DNA from: Lysinibacillus fusiformis
GTDB lineage: Bacteria; Bacillota; Bacilli; Bacillales_A; Planococcaceae
Assembly: GCF_007362955.1 (NCBI RefSeq)
Contig: NZ_CP041696.1
Location: 2,666,001 to 2,730,000 of the forward strand
Direction: 5' to 3'
Length of the DNA: 64,000 nt
In this document: piece after piece, positions 8,017-18,078 of the stretch
How the letters are laid out: each line of letters opens with the position of its first letter
Position numbering within the stretch: position 1 is the stretch's first letter
Notes under the pieces: generated by a model
The model's input: only the letters and a program-made list of their open reading frames with translations
Databases searched by the model: none
Told to the model about the DNA's origin: nothing
Position numbers and translations under genes: made by a program

Positions 8017-9297
8017 ATGAATAAACTGAAACAAGTTTTTACAAAGGTTAACAAGATTGATACGTTTTCACCGTATTTCTTTTTACCTTTTATATTAGTG
8101 CTTTATTTCTTCACAAGTCTGTTCGATTTTCATCGATTTGATTTATTTAATGTGCGAGTATCCATTTTACCAGCTGTGCTAGTAGCGCTTGTGTGTTACT
8201 ATATCGGCGTGTATATTATTGATAAGTTACAATGGACAATCCCATCATTTGGATTATCTTTCTTAGGGAAATATGTGATTCACTTTGTTGTGCTGTTAAC
8301 TTTAATCGGCTTAGCTTCCTATTTAATGATGATTTTTGGTGGAGGTTTAGGAATTTCGGATGAATCCAATCGACGTAATCTTGACCCAAAACTGAACTTC
8401 TTTAGCCAATTGTTATGGTATGGGATTCTCTTGTTATTATCATACAAAATGATATTAGAAAAGCATATGACATGGAAAAAAGCATTGGTTTATGGCTCAA
8501 TTTTTGCGGTTGTCATGTTCTTATTCTTATTAATGGGCTATCGTACACCGTTAATCATTATGTTATTTACAGGTATTATTATTTTCCACTATGTTGTGAA
8601 ACGTGTGAAATTAACTTGGTTCCTAACAGCATTATTAGTGATAGGTGTAGCGTTTTCAATGTTTGGTTTCCTGCGAGTTATGACAGAGGATACATCAAAG
8701 GAATTCAATAATCGCGATCAACCAGATGTTGAATTATCAGAAACAGATAAAGAAAAACTTTTGACAGTAGAGCAAAAGGTAAATTTAACACCTAAGTGGA
8801 TGCGTTCATTGAATGGTGAGAGTGTGACTGGTCATATCGTTTTAAGTAAGATTATCGAGTATACACAAGAGGAAGGTTACCTAAACGGTGAGATTCATGG
8901 AGGTATCTTCAATACTATTTTACCTGGTGAACAAATTTCACCGCGTATGAAGGTCACTGAGGTTGTAAACTCTTTAAGTGTAGAAGAAGGTAAATATATT
9001 ACACGTCCAACGAGAACAACGACGCCTACTTTTATTGGACAGCTGTTCCTAGATGGTGGCTATGCGCTTGTGGCGATTGGCTTCTTATTGTACGGTGTAT
9101 TAATTTCTCTCATCTATAATAAAGTGAAGCAAGGTGGTATTCGTAGCTTCCATTCAGTAGCCTATGCGTTTGTCATTACACTGTTTACTGTATCAATGCA
9201 TACAGGTTTACTCGATTTAATCTTTATATTAATGCTCGGGTTTGTCATAATTGCGTCTGCGATTATTAAAACGGATAAAAGTAGAGTTCAATATTAA
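8017..9297 (+). CDS. Multi-pass membrane protein, probable oligosaccharide repeat-unit polymerase (Wzy-like)
   Basis: A 426-residue integral membrane protein with roughly ten hydrophobic segments and a long extracytoplasmic loop (about 225-330) between the middle and last membrane helices. The loop holds many charged residues and RTPL-type motifs near it (MGYRTPLIIM, TRPTRTTTP). This topology, with a large loop late in the protein, is typical of O-antigen/capsule polymerases that join lipid-linked repeat units outside the membrane. It lies among SLH protein genes and 5 kb before csaB and a flippase, so polymerisation of the SLH-binding wall polysaccharide is a reasonable inference. Sequence similarity in this family is weak, so the assignment rests on topology and context. 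It is transcribed alone and followed by a terminator. Confidence 0.6.
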   Translation: MNKLKQVFTKVNKIDTFSPYFFLPFILVLYFFTSLFDFHRFDLFNVRVSILPAVLVALVCYYIGVYIIDKLQWTIPSFGLSFLGKYVIHFVVLLTLIGLASYLMMIFGGGLGISDESNRRNLDPKLNFFSQLLWYGILLLLSYKMILEKHMTWKKALVYGSIFAVVMFLFLLMGYRTPLIIMLFTGIIIFHYVVKRVKLTWFLTALLVIGVAFSMFGFLRVMTEDTSKEFNNRDQPDVELSETDKEKLLTVEQKVNLTPKWMRSLNGESVTGHIVLSKIIEYTQEEGYLNGEIHGGIFNTILPGEQISPRMKVTEVVNSLSVEEGKYITRPTRTTTPTFIGQLFLDGGYALVAIGFLLYGVLISLIYNKVKQGGIRSFHSVAYAFVITLFTVSMHTGLLDLIFILMLGFVIIASAIIKTDKSRVQY

Positions 9298-9301
9298 TAG
9301 T

Positions 9302-9334
9302 AAAGGACTGTCCTGAATAGGATGGTCCTTTTTC
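9302..9334 (+). terminator. Terminator after the polymerase-like gene
   Basis: AAGGACtgTCCT and AGGAtgGTCCTT form the stem, followed by five Ts. Confidence 0.8.
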
Positions 9335-9427
9335 GATAAATGAAAAAATTTAGTCGGTAAATTTAAAAAAGTTATCGATAAAATTCAAAAGTTAGTCGAT
9401 AAACTGGAAAGTGTGGGGGATAAATAG
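9334..9427. repeat. Degenerate 21-bp tandem repeat, 4.5 units, core CGATAAA
   Basis: Units begin at 9334, 9355, 9376, 9397 and 9418 with CGATAAA, CGGTAAA, CGATAAA, CGATAAA and GGATAAA, each exactly 21 bases apart. It fills the gap between two convergent terminators. The period matches the ATCGCTGATAG repeats elsewhere in the window. Confidence 0.7.
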
Positions 9428-9428
9428 T

Positions 9429-9462
9429 AAAAAAAACGTCTCTAAATTTTTTAGAGACGGCT
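9429..9462 (-). terminator. Terminator of the glucosaminidase gene
   Basis: GTCTCTAAA and TTTAGAGAC form a 9-bp stem. Read on the minus strand it is followed by a long T run, just beyond the stop at 9468. Confidence 0.8.
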
Positions 9463-9467
9463 TCTTT

Positions 9468-11363
9468 TTATTTCACTGTATTAATAACTTGTAAATAATC
9501 TTTGCTAATATATGCAGTACCTGAATGGAGCTTATCAGAAAGCACTTCATACCAGCCATTTGTGCCAGTGTTTGTGATAATGACAGGCATGCCGCTTCTT
9601 GCATAAGTGAAGAGTGGGCTATTGCTTGTCGATGCGTCTGTACGTACATTTAAGCCAGTTGAAGTTGTTAGACCGATTGTATAAGGATTGCTTGCATCCT
9701 TAAAGCCTAATACTTTTTCAGCACGGTAGTAGTGTCCGGCGATTTTAGCGCCCCAATATGGGTCTGAAGCGTATTTTACGTTAAAGCCGAGTTCTTTTGA
9801 ACCTACTACTGCACCATTCGCATAGTTTCTGCCAGGCGAACCACCTGGTGTAATGTAATTTGGTTGTAAGAACTTCTCAACCAGTTCATTAATATTGACA
9901 GCAACACTTTCAAATTCTTTGTTAAGAGGGTTTGTGTCATATACATATAAACCGAATAGGTTATTTAAGTTTTGTGCATGATCACTCATACCATAAGCAC
10001 TTTCATGTTGTGCAAGTGCTAAAATCAGCATCGCATTGATTTTAGAATTGGCTTCAACATCTTTTAATGTTTGCCCTAAACCAATTAGTTTACTTTTCTT
10101 TGTTGCATCTTTATAAAGTGTAATACCCGTGCTTTCAATCTCAGCTAGTTTATTCATAATATAAGCATCAAGTTCTTCAGCCGTATATTGTGTTGTTGCG
10201 CGGGCTGGTAAAAACTGATAATAGTTATAGGCTTCACCTTTAGATGAACCATTGCCATTTGTAAAATAAATACCGTTCCAGCTATAGTATTTTTCACCCT
10301 GCTTCATGAAGGCAGGCGCTTTACCGTATACGTAGCTGGAAGAATATTTATTTGTATTGTAATCAAATAATGTATGTTTGATTTCACCATTTTCATTTGT
10401 ATAGTAAGCGCGTCCTTTACTTAATGAAAATGGGATTAATGTAACATCGGCCTGTTTCAAATAACCAACTTGACCAGCTAGTCGTACTTTTACTTGTGTT
10501 GCGTCACTGCTGATATATTCCATTTCGGTATTTCCCGCAACAGAAATTTGATCTTTAATTGTTTCTGAATTCAGTGCTACATATTTATTTGTGACAACAT
10601 AGCCTGAAGCCATTTTTACAATTTTATCTTTTTGAACGATGACCTGTGTGTTTTTTGTGATTGCTTTATCAGCTGCATCGAAACTAGAGAAGCTTTGATT
10701 ACCAACAAGAGCACCATTAGCAATCTCTTTAATAGCGTACGTAGAGAAGTCGGCAGTTGAATCACCAGAAAGAAGCATTAAACGTTGAATGAATGTCGCA
10801 GCTTGTCCAATTGTGGCATTTTTTTCGGGCATAAAGTAGCCATTAGAACCGTTAATAATACCGAGATGAGCACCAACTGCTACGGCTGGGCGGTAGTCTT
10901 TAATAATCGATGCATTATCCTTGAACGTAATAGAGGAAGTACCTTTAGGGATGTTTAAATAGTCGATGGCTCTTTCCAACATAATCGCCATATGCTGTCT
11001 TGAAATAGCAGCATCAGGTTTAAATGTACCATCAGCGTATCCAGTGATAATTCCAGCTGTCGCAGCAAGCTGAATATCTGTCAAATACATATATGTATCT
11101 GGGACATCCGTAAACACTTTTCCATCGTTCGCTTCCAGTTTAAGTACCTTTGATAAATAAGAAGCAAATTCGCCGCGTGTAACATTGTCATTTGGTCGAT
11201 AGCTTCCGTTTGCATCTTGTACTATAGCGTTTTTCGAAATTAAATAACGAAGACCATTTTCATGTGCATGCCCTGAAAGCTCATCAGCAGATGCCATTTG
11301 GGGTTGCCATAATAGCGAAGCTACTAATGTTAAAAGCAATGCAATAATTGATAGTTTTTTCAT
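9468..11363 (-). CDS. SLH-anchored N-acetylglucosaminidase with SH3 domain
   Basis: A 631-residue secreted wall hydrolase. A signal peptide (about 1-26, ending ASA before DELSG) is followed by three SLH units (about 30-195; TRGEFASYLSKV, ISRQHMAIML, ATIGQAATFIQRL), a central region of unclear fold with repeated short strands (about 200-370), a glucosaminidase domain (about 385-560) and a C-terminal SH3 module (TTSTGLNVRTDASTSN..., 570-628). The glucosaminidase core shows the helix around LALAQHESAYGMSDHAQNL with its likely catalytic Glu, NLFGLYVYD, and YWGAKIAGHYYRAEKVLG, typical of LytD/LytG-like enzymes that split GlcNAc-MurNAc or MurNAc-GlcNAc bonds. It is transcribed alone, convergent with the polymerase-like gene. 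Confidence 0.88.
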   Translation of the reverse strand: MKKLSIIALLLTLVASLLWQPQMASADELSGHAHENGLRYLISKNAIVQDANGSYRPNDNVTRGEFASYLSKVLKLEANDGKVFTDVPDTYMYLTDIQLAATAGIITGYADGTFKPDAAISRQHMAIMLERAIDYLNIPKGTSSITFKDNASIIKDYRPAVAVGAHLGIINGSNGYFMPEKNATIGQAATFIQRLMLLSGDSTADFSTYAIKEIANGALVGNQSFSSFDAADKAITKNTQVIVQKDKIVKMASGYVVTNKYVALNSETIKDQISVAGNTEMEYISSDATQVKVRLAGQVGYLKQADVTLIPFSLSKGRAYYTNENGEIKHTLFDYNTNKYSSSYVYGKAPAFMKQGEKYYSWNGIYFTNGNGSSKGEAYNYYQFLPARATTQYTAEELDAYIMNKLAEIESTGITLYKDATKKSKLIGLGQTLKDVEANSKINAMLILALAQHESAYGMSDHAQNLNNLFGLYVYDTNPLNKEFESVAVNINELVEKFLQPNYITPGGSPGRNYANGAVVGSKELGFNVKYASDPYWGAKIAGHYYRAEKVLGFKDASNPYTIGLTTSTGLNVRTDASTSNSPLFTYARSGMPVIITNTGTNGWYEVLSDKLHSGTAYISKDYLQVINTVK

Positions 11364-11599
11364 ATTTTACCCTCCTAAACTTTAACCCCATTTTAACAAA
11401 GATAGAGAGTAGAGATAAGGGTCAAATGTTAGAAATATCGTAAAATGTGTCAATTTAAATAGTTTTCATGACTATGATATGAAACTAGAAAATAGCTTAA
11501 AGGTTCCATAGCTATTTTGGCATATTTTTGCTAATGTTATAGAGGTAAAACAGACGAAGGGAAGGTGAGGGCTCTACATTTTTGAGGAGCGCAAAAAAA

Positions 11600-13864
11600 A
11601 TGAAAAAAATAGTGAAAAATTTACTGATTTTAGTTGTCATGATGTCAATGGTTGTTAGTCCATTAAATGCCTATGCATTTCAAACAATAAAGAAGGATTA
11701 TCGGCTTTCAAAGGGTGTGCAGTATAAACAATATACATACAGCAATACCTATACAAATTCTATTAATCATCTATCGATTAATGTAGGAGAACAAGAGACA
11801 GAAGTACAATTAGGCATGCCCGCAACAGTCAATGGAAAAGAATCGACTGTCGCGAATGCTAATCGTCATTCAAGCGAGGGAAATCGTGTAGTTGGTGCTA
11901 TTAATGCAAGCTTTTACAATATGTCAGAAGGCTACCCATTATTTTTACTAGCTAAAAATAATATTATTTTAAATGGTGGTGCAGTTTCAAATGGCTCGGA
12001 CCAATACATGAATGTTCCAACTGCTTTTGGGATGACATCAGATGGTCGTGGCGCTATCGATTATTTTGATTTTGATGTGACACTTTCACATAAGGGAACG
12101 AATTACGAAATGTCAGGTTTAAATCGTGAACGTAATATTTATGAATCGATTATTTACACACCACAGTTTTATAGTAAAACAACAAATACCAATGAATATG
12201 GTTTTGAAATTGTTGTAGATACAGGCTCACCGATTACTGAAAATACATTCGGTCAAACATTAACAGGTAAGGTAACACAAATTAAAGCATATGGATCGAA
12301 AGAAAAATTAGCAATTCCTTCAACTGGCTTCGTCGTATCCTTACAAGGTGGCGAATGGCACAGTAAACTAAGCCAAGTAGCCGTTGGAGATGAAATGAGT
12401 GTCAACTTCTCTATTGATAAGCTTTGGCAAGATGCGCAATTTATATTGGCGAGTGGTCCATACTTAGTAAAAGACGGTAAACCATATATTATGATGAGCA
12501 CGTCAAGCTCTCGTGCAAAAGAAGTTGCACCACGTACAGTTGTAGCAACAAGTGATAATGGACAAACTGTGCATTTCATAACAGTTGATGGCCGTCAAAA
12601 CCATAGTAAAGGTATGAATATGGTTCAGCTTGCAAATTATTTAGTTGCACTTGGTGTCGACAGAGCCATTAACTTAGACGGTGGTGGTTCAACAACAATG
12701 GGTATTCGAAATTATGGTAGCAATAATGTTGTATTAGCGAATCTCCCATCTAATTCAGGTAATACACAACGTCTTGTGTCTGCTACATTACAAGCTGTCA
12801 GTACAGCACCGACGGGCAAAGCAACATATATGGAATTCTCAAACAGCACAAATTATGCAACGATGTTAGTAGGTGCTTCGTCTAGCGTATCAGTTCAATA
12901 TGTATTAGATGATAATTATACGACGCTTCCACTAGATGGCCACTTATCACTAGCATCACAAAATGAAACATTAAAAATTAATGGCTTAAACTATACGGCT
13001 ACTCAGGCTGGTGAAGAAAGAATTTATATCGGTTATGACGGTACAGCTGTGAAATCATTCCCAGTCAAAGTAGTAGATGCACCAACAACGATGTCTGTTG
13101 CCCCAAGCTCTAAAACTGTGAGCGCAGGAGAAACTGTAAGCTTTACAGTAGATGCGAAGGATGATAGTGGCAAGGCTATTGTGTATGATCCATCTCAAGT
13201 GAAATGGTCGGTGGAAGGCAATATCGGTACAATTACTAGCAATGGGAAGTTTACTGCGCAAAATGCAGGTACTACTGGTAAAGTAATTGCAACGTTAGGA
13301 ACGAAAAGTCATACTGCTACAGTGTCTGTAGCGAAGGCTGCTTTGTTTAAAGACATTCCAAATAATTATATGTATTATAAAGAAATTGAGTATTTAACGG
13401 CTAATAATATCATCACTGGACAAGCGGATGGCACATTTAGACCAAATGATAAGTTAACACGTGCCCATGCGGCGGTCATCATTAGTCGTGCCTTAGGCTT
13501 AAATACAGCTAATGTGAAAAATCCAAGCTTTAAAGATATTCCAGCTAACCATATGTACTATAAGCAAATTGCAGCTGTTGTGGAGGCGGGCATTATGAGT
13601 GGTCGAGAAAATAATACATTTGACCCGAATGCGACATTGACACGTGCACAAATGGCGAAAATTGTAGCATTGGCTTACGATTTAAAAGGTACAAGTAGCA
13701 TTACATTTAAAGATGTAGCAAAAAATCATTGGGCCTACACGTATATCCAGCAACTAGCAGCGAATAAAATTACAACAGGTTATGATGGCAATATTTATAA
13801 GCCAAATGATGCGATTAGTCGAGCGCACTTCGGTCTATTCCTTTATAGAGCAATACATCAATAA
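11600..13864 (+). CDS. Phosphodiester glycosidase family (NAGPA-like) protein with Ig-like and three SLH domains
   Basis: A secreted protein of 754 residues from ATG 11600, chosen because GAGGAG lies about 11 bases upstream; a TTG at 11582 would run through it. A signal peptide (1-27) leads into a large NAGPA-type domain (about 80-405) with RTVVATSDNGQTVHF, TVDGRQ and the hallmark NLDGGGSTTM. In animals this domain removes GlcNAc from phosphodiesters, while bacterial members are linked to exopolysaccharide or teichoic-type phosphodiester sugars. A bacterial Ig-like domain follows (about 495-580), then three SLH units (FKDIPNNYMYYKEIEYL, FKDIPANHMYYKQI, FKDVAKNHWAYTYI) with LTRAHAAVIISR and LTRAQMAKIVAL. 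It lies just before the csaB operon, so a role in trimming wall glycopolymers is plausible but unproven. Confidence 0.87.
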   Translation: MKKIVKNLLILVVMMSMVVSPLNAYAFQTIKKDYRLSKGVQYKQYTYSNTYTNSINHLSINVGEQETEVQLGMPATVNGKESTVANANRHSSEGNRVVGAINASFYNMSEGYPLFLLAKNNIILNGGAVSNGSDQYMNVPTAFGMTSDGRGAIDYFDFDVTLSHKGTNYEMSGLNRERNIYESIIYTPQFYSKTTNTNEYGFEIVVDTGSPITENTFGQTLTGKVTQIKAYGSKEKLAIPSTGFVVSLQGGEWHSKLSQVAVGDEMSVNFSIDKLWQDAQFILASGPYLVKDGKPYIMMSTSSSRAKEVAPRTVVATSDNGQTVHFITVDGRQNHSKGMNMVQLANYLVALGVDRAINLDGGGSTTMGIRNYGSNNVVLANLPSNSGNTQRLVSATLQAVSTAPTGKATYMEFSNSTNYATMLVGASSSVSVQYVLDDNYTTLPLDGHLSLASQNETLKINGLNYTATQAGEERIYIGYDGTAVKSFPVKVVDAPTTMSVAPSSKTVSAGETVSFTVDAKDDSGKAIVYDPSQVKWSVEGNIGTITSNGKFTAQNAGTTGKVIATLGTKSHTATVSVAKAALFKDIPNNYMYYKEIEYLTANNIITGQADGTFRPNDKLTRAHAAVIISRALGLNTANVKNPSFKDIPANHMYYKQIAAVVEAGIMSGRENNTFDPNATLTRAQMAKIVALAYDLKGTSSITFKDVAKNHWAYTYIQQLAANKITTGYDGNIYKPNDAISRAHFGLFLYRAIHQ

Positions 13865-13970
13865 TAGATAGAAATTCAAAAGGTTAAAAGTTAGTAATTT
13901 ATATAATTCTCTATAAAAAATAATGATATTAGTACTTTTTCATCACTAAACTACTGAGATTTTGCAGTAG

Positions 13971-14014
13971 AAAAGGGGAGTTTCGAATACTTTCGAGACT
14001 CCCCCCTTTTTTTT
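13971..14014 (+). terminator. Terminator between the NAGPA-SLH gene and csaB
   Basis: AAAAGGGGAGTtTCGAA pairs with TTCGAgACTCCCC..., followed by eight Ts. Confidence 0.85.
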
Positions 14015-14047
14015 ACTATTTTTAAAAAGATAGAAAATGTACAATTG

Positions 14048-14056
14048 TGGTATAAT
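14048..14056 (+). promoter_or_regulatory. Extended -10 promoter element before csaB
   Basis: TGG-TATAAT lies 32 bases before the csaB ATG. The -35 region is weak, as expected for an extended -10 promoter. AAGGATG before the start is the ribosome-binding site. Confidence 0.5.
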
Positions 14057-14088
14057 CTCAGTATTAAAAAGTAAAAGGATGTTTTTTA

Positions 14089-15234
14089 ATGAAAATAGGC
14101 ATTGTGGGGAATTACGGCAATGATAATAATGGTGATGAATCAATATTATACGGCATTCTTCAACAAGTAAAACAAACATTTTCGGTAACCAGTGATGACA
14201 TTACCGTTTTTAGTAATAACACACAACAAACATCCGAGCGTTATGGGGTACATAGCTATCCATTGTATTACAGAAAGAGCAATTTAGTTAAAACGTTTAT
14301 CCATACTTATAAGAACAATAAACAATATGTTTCAACATTTGACCTCCTCATTATTGGCGGTGGGGGTATTTTAATGGATTTTTATAAACGTGAGGCTCAC
14401 CTGTATGGAGCGTATGCAATGATGGCCAAACAAAGTAATATTCCCTACATTATTTACGGATGTGGCGCAGGGCCACTTGATACGTTTTCTGGAAAAATTA
14501 GTATTCGTGCGATGTGTCGTTATGCGGCGAGTATCTCTGTACGTGATCCTCAGTCTAAAGAGCTTTTACAAAGTATTGGTGTAAAAAAGTCAATAGAAAT
14601 TATCGGTGATCCTGCCTTTACATTAAAAGGGGTTCGCGATAATTACGCCGAAAAACCATTGAAAATAGGTGTGTCAGCAGTGCCATTTTATAATGCGAAC
14701 TACTGGCCAGAGGGAGACCTTGAAAAATACAATGCGTACGTAACAAGCATGGCGAAAAATTTAGATCACGTCATCTCTGAGCACAATGTTCGTATTACAT
14801 TTTTTGCTACGAAATTTCCGCAAGATGTGACGGTGACGAAGGATATTCAGAAAAAAATGCTACAACATGCGCATACAGAAATTATTGAGGAAAATTTGGT
14901 GCCAGAGCGACTACTCGAAGTTACTGGAGAGCAGGATATTGTTATTGGGACTCGTCTACACTCGCTTATTTTGGCAACGAATGCGGAAACTCCGATTATT
15001 GCGATATCTTATCATACAAAAGTACAGGATTTTATGTCTTTTGTAGGCGCTTCAGATCGTTGTGTTCAGATGCAGGATATAGCGGATGATGAGAAAGCTC
15101 TAGCCACACTAGTAGGCAAACTAAGTAGCAGTTGGGATCAAACAATTGCTGAGACGAAACAAATTGCTACACAAATTCATAAAGAGGCCATGTATGGTCA
15201 GGAATTAATGAAAAAGGCAGTGACACGTCTATGA
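14089..15234 (+). CDS. csaB: Polysaccharide pyruvyl transferase CsaB
   Basis: A 381-residue cytoplasmic pyruvyltransferase. It starts with the family hallmark GIVGNYGNDNNGDESILYG, has LLIIGGGGILMDFY and YIIYGCGAGPLD in the first half, and has IGTRLHSLILATNAETPIIAISYH near the C-terminus. CsaB transfers pyruvate from phosphoenolpyruvate to the secondary wall polysaccharide, creating the ketal that SLH domains recognise. The many SLH proteins nearby fit this. It is the first gene of a tight operon; its stop overlaps the next start as ATGA. Assignment is confident from motifs and context. Confidence 0.93.
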   Translation: MKIGIVGNYGNDNNGDESILYGILQQVKQTFSVTSDDITVFSNNTQQTSERYGVHSYPLYYRKSNLVKTFIHTYKNNKQYVSTFDLLIIGGGGILMDFYKREAHLYGAYAMMAKQSNIPYIIYGCGAGPLDTFSGKISIRAMCRYAASISVRDPQSKELLQSIGVKKSIEIIGDPAFTLKGVRDNYAEKPLKIGVSAVPFYNANYWPEGDLEKYNAYVTSMAKNLDHVISEHNVRITFFATKFPQDVTVTKDIQKKMLQHAHTEIIEENLVPERLLEVTGEQDIVIGTRLHSLILATNAETPIIAISYHTKVQDFMSFVGASDRCVQMQDIADDEKALATLVGKLSSSWDQTIAETKQIATQIHKEAMYGQELMKKAVTRL

Positions 15235-16331
15235 AAAAAATACTCGTCATTAGTAATATGTATCCAACATCTAATCATTTATCATTCGGTATTTTTGTGA
15301 AAAACCAGGTCACAGCACTTGAAAAAGCTGGACTAGACGTTGAAATAGCAGTTAATTCAAACCCGGCAACAGGCAAGAAAAATACCATTACGAAATATGC
15401 TAAATGGGGCTTTTCTACGTTGTGGAAGGGCTTGAAAAATCGAAAGTCAATCGATGTCACGCATGCTCACTATGTTTTTCCGTCTGGTATGCTGTCACTA
15501 CTATTAAAGAAAATGTTTGGAATACCGTACATTGTTACAGCTCATGGCGGTGACATCGAGCGCATGGCGAAGAAAAATACTAGAATCCGCAATTGGACAG
15601 CCAGCATTTTACGAGAAAGTAATCATGTTATCGCGGTTGGTCCTGTATTAGCGCAACAAATTGAACAAGACTTTAACATTGAACCCGACAAAATTTCTGT
15701 TGTTAGCATGGGTGTCAATCGTGAAGTATTCACAAAAGGTAAACAAGCTTTAGTACGTCAAGAACTTCAATTAGCCGAAGAGCCATTTATATTCCTATTT
15801 GTCGGGAATGTCATTAAGCAAAAAGGTGTAGAAGAACTTTTACAGGCGTTTCAAATGTTAAAAACAAAAGTAAATCGTCCAATCGAGCTAATAATTGTTG
15901 GTTCTAGAAGGGATGAAGGCTTTTTCCATTCTTTGCAACCATTAGTCAGTGAAGACGTCAAATTTATAGATCCACTAAAACAACAAGAACTAGTGAAGTG
16001 GTTCCAAGCAAGTGATGTCTTTGTATTACCATCTCATTTAGAAGGTTTTGGATTAGTGGCTTTAGAGGCTTTAGCAACAGATACACCAGTTATTGCTTCT
16101 AAGGTAGGTGGACTAGTATCACTGCTTGGTGAAGGCGCAGGGCATTTAATAGAGCCTGAAAACGCTATGGACTTGTCCGAGGAGATGCTGCGTGCAGTGA
16201 ACACGCCAAAAGAACAATATATGAATCGTGTAGCAGTTGACAAGGTATTAGCCATTCACGATGAAAAAAATATAACAGCAAGATGTTTAGCGATTTATAA
16301 GTCAGCCATCAAAGGTAGGGATGACTTATGA
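15231..16331 (+). CDS. Glycosyltransferase family 4 protein
   Basis: A 366-residue GT-B fold glycosyltransferase. The N-terminal acceptor half begins KKILVISNMYPTSNHLSFG and contains YIVTAHGGDIERM. The C-terminal donor half has FLFVGNVIKQKGVEELLQAF and the nucleotide-sugar signature HLEGFGLVALEALATDTPV with its conserved Glu residues. The gene overlaps csaB by four bases and overlaps the flippase gene downstream, so the three are co-translated. It probably adds a sugar to the lipid-linked precursor of the secondary wall polysaccharide. Donor and linkage cannot be read from sequence. Confidence 0.85.
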   Translation: MKKILVISNMYPTSNHLSFGIFVKNQVTALEKAGLDVEIAVNSNPATGKKNTITKYAKWGFSTLWKGLKNRKSIDVTHAHYVFPSGMLSLLLKKMFGIPYIVTAHGGDIERMAKKNTRIRNWTASILRESNHVIAVGPVLAQQIEQDFNIEPDKISVVSMGVNREVFTKGKQALVRQELQLAEEPFIFLFVGNVIKQKGVEELLQAFQMLKTKVNRPIELIIVGSRRDEGFFHSLQPLVSEDVKFIDPLKQQELVKWFQASDVFVLPSHLEGFGLVALEALATDTPVIASKVGGLVSLLGEGAGHLIEPENAMDLSEEMLRAVNTPKEQYMNRVAVDKVLAIHDEKNITARCLAIYKSAIKGRDDL

Positions 16332-17854
16332 ATAAATTTATAAAAATTATAGGAGCCGTTGCGATTATTAATATTGTGGCTCGTGTATTTGGCTTTCTAC
16401 GTGAGATGATTGTTGGTTACCAATATGGTAGTGGGCATACTTCCGACAGTATTTTCACTGCGTATATGATTCCTAACTTCTTATATTTAGTGGTTGGTGG
16501 AGCATTTACAACTGTTGTCATTTCAATTTATAACAGGGAAACAACAGACCGTGCATTATTCGTCAAACAATCATTTACAATTGTCCTTTTGACGGCTTCT
16601 ATCATGACTTTGATAGGGATTGCATTTGCAAATCCGATTTTAGAAAGTTTTAATCAGGGGAAAATTGTTAGTGAAAATGATATAAAAGTAACGAAAGATC
16701 TTTATTTCTGGATGATGCCGTCATCTATTTTACTTGTTTTATCTTCATGGTATAGTGGTTTACTAAATGTTAATCAAAAATTTCATTTATCAAGTTTTGC
16801 GATTTTAATTTACAATGCAATATTCTTAGTGATTGCAGTTGTTTTATCGAATTTTATCGGGCCAATTGGCTATGGGATTAGTGCCTTAGCAAGTGCGGCA
16901 ATAATGGTATATTTCTTAATTATTGGCTACCGTAAATTAGATACGTATAAGGTTGGTTTTTCGTTCGAACGAAATGTATCTTCGAAAGAGTTATGGATTA
17001 TGGTAGTACCAATTATGCTTGGCGGCGCTACTATTCAGCTCTATGCATTACTACAGCGTTATGTTGCTGGATTATTATCATTAGAAGGAGCTGTATCATC
17101 TGTTAACTTTGCTTCAAAATTGATGCAATTTCCGCAGGCTATTTTAATAACTGCCGTAACAACAGTTATTTATCCGATTTTAAGTCTAAAAGAAGCCAAT
17201 AATGATCATGCTTCTATAAAAAGCTTATACTCTAAAGGATTGCATTATTTACTCTTATTGCTGGTTCCGGTGACAATTTACTCTTACTTCTATGCAGAAA
17301 ATCTCATACAGGTTGTTTTCGAATACAACAAATTCGATGCACAGTCAACGGCTAAAACAGCGCCAGTACTTGCTGTCTTCGTACTTTCTATGTATTTCCT
17401 TGCAGCAAACACGTATATTACACGCTTTTACTATGCCAAGGGCGATTCGATGGCACCAGTAGTATTTAGTCTACTTAATGTTTTTGCTGTTAATATTGCT
17501 GTGATCTTTTTACTGGTAGATTCTACAGGTGTGGTTTCTATTGCATGGGGTACGTTAATCAGTGCTATTGTGAATTTTTTCATGCTGATTATATATGCAA
17601 GTTTCAAGTACGATTTGAAAATGGGCATTTTCAGCAAAGAGTTACAATTTTTCAGAGCAATCCCACCGATGATTATTATCACAATTGTCATGTATTTTTC
17701 AAGCCATTATTTGGTGTTTGAATATAAGTGGGGTACTTTCATAGTTGGGCTTGTTATTTTTAGTGCAGTACTTGTAGGTTCTTACTTATTATTTGGCGTC
17801 AAGGAAGTAAAAGAATTTGCTGGTAAGCTGAAGAGGAAATTATTAAAGCAATAA
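16328..17854 (+). CDS. MurJ/MVF-family lipid-linked oligosaccharide flippase
   Basis: A 508-residue protein with about 14 membrane segments. The first helices carry the MurJ-type signature IVARVFGFLREMIVGYQYG with the Arg residues lining the cavity. In-operon position after csaB and a glycosyltransferase (ATGA overlap) suggests it flips the wall-polysaccharide repeat unit rather than lipid II, although MurJ-like proteins do both kinds of job. Together with the Wzy-like protein at 8017 it would make a flippase/polymerase-dependent pathway. Family confident, substrate inferred. Confidence 0.82.
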   Translation: MNKFIKIIGAVAIINIVARVFGFLREMIVGYQYGSGHTSDSIFTAYMIPNFLYLVVGGAFTTVVISIYNRETTDRALFVKQSFTIVLLTASIMTLIGIAFANPILESFNQGKIVSENDIKVTKDLYFWMMPSSILLVLSSWYSGLLNVNQKFHLSSFAILIYNAIFLVIAVVLSNFIGPIGYGISALASAAIMVYFLIIGYRKLDTYKVGFSFERNVSSKELWIMVVPIMLGGATIQLYALLQRYVAGLLSLEGAVSSVNFASKLMQFPQAILITAVTTVIYPILSLKEANNDHASIKSLYSKGLHYLLLLLVPVTIYSYFYAENLIQVVFEYNKFDAQSTAKTAPVLAVFVLSMYFLAANTYITRFYYAKGDSMAPVVFSLLNVFAVNIAVIFLLVDSTGVVSIAWGTLISAIVNFFMLIIYASFKYDLKMGIFSKELQFFRAIPPMIIITIVMYFSSHYLVFEYKWGTFIVGLVIFSAVLVGSYLLFGVKEVKEFAGKLKRKLLKQ

Positions 17855-17858
17855 TAAA

Positions 17859-17899
17859 GAAGGAGGTATCTTAGCAGCGATTCTGAGATACCTCCTTTT
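17859..17899 (+). terminator. Terminator of the csaB operon
   Basis: AAGGAGGTATCT and AGATACCTCCTT form a perfect 12-bp stem, followed by TTTTC. Confidence 0.85.
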
Positions 17900-18078
17900 C
17901 GATTATTAGCGTTTTTATAAGTCCTTGTGAGGCTTCTAGTATAAGGGAAATCTGTAACCTAACAACCATGGGAGGTGCTACTATAAAAAATTGTCATATT
18001 AATAATAATTTATAGTAAAAAATTAGGGCTTGTATTATAATGGATTTTGTGTCCCCCTAGTGTTGAATGGAGGATAAT

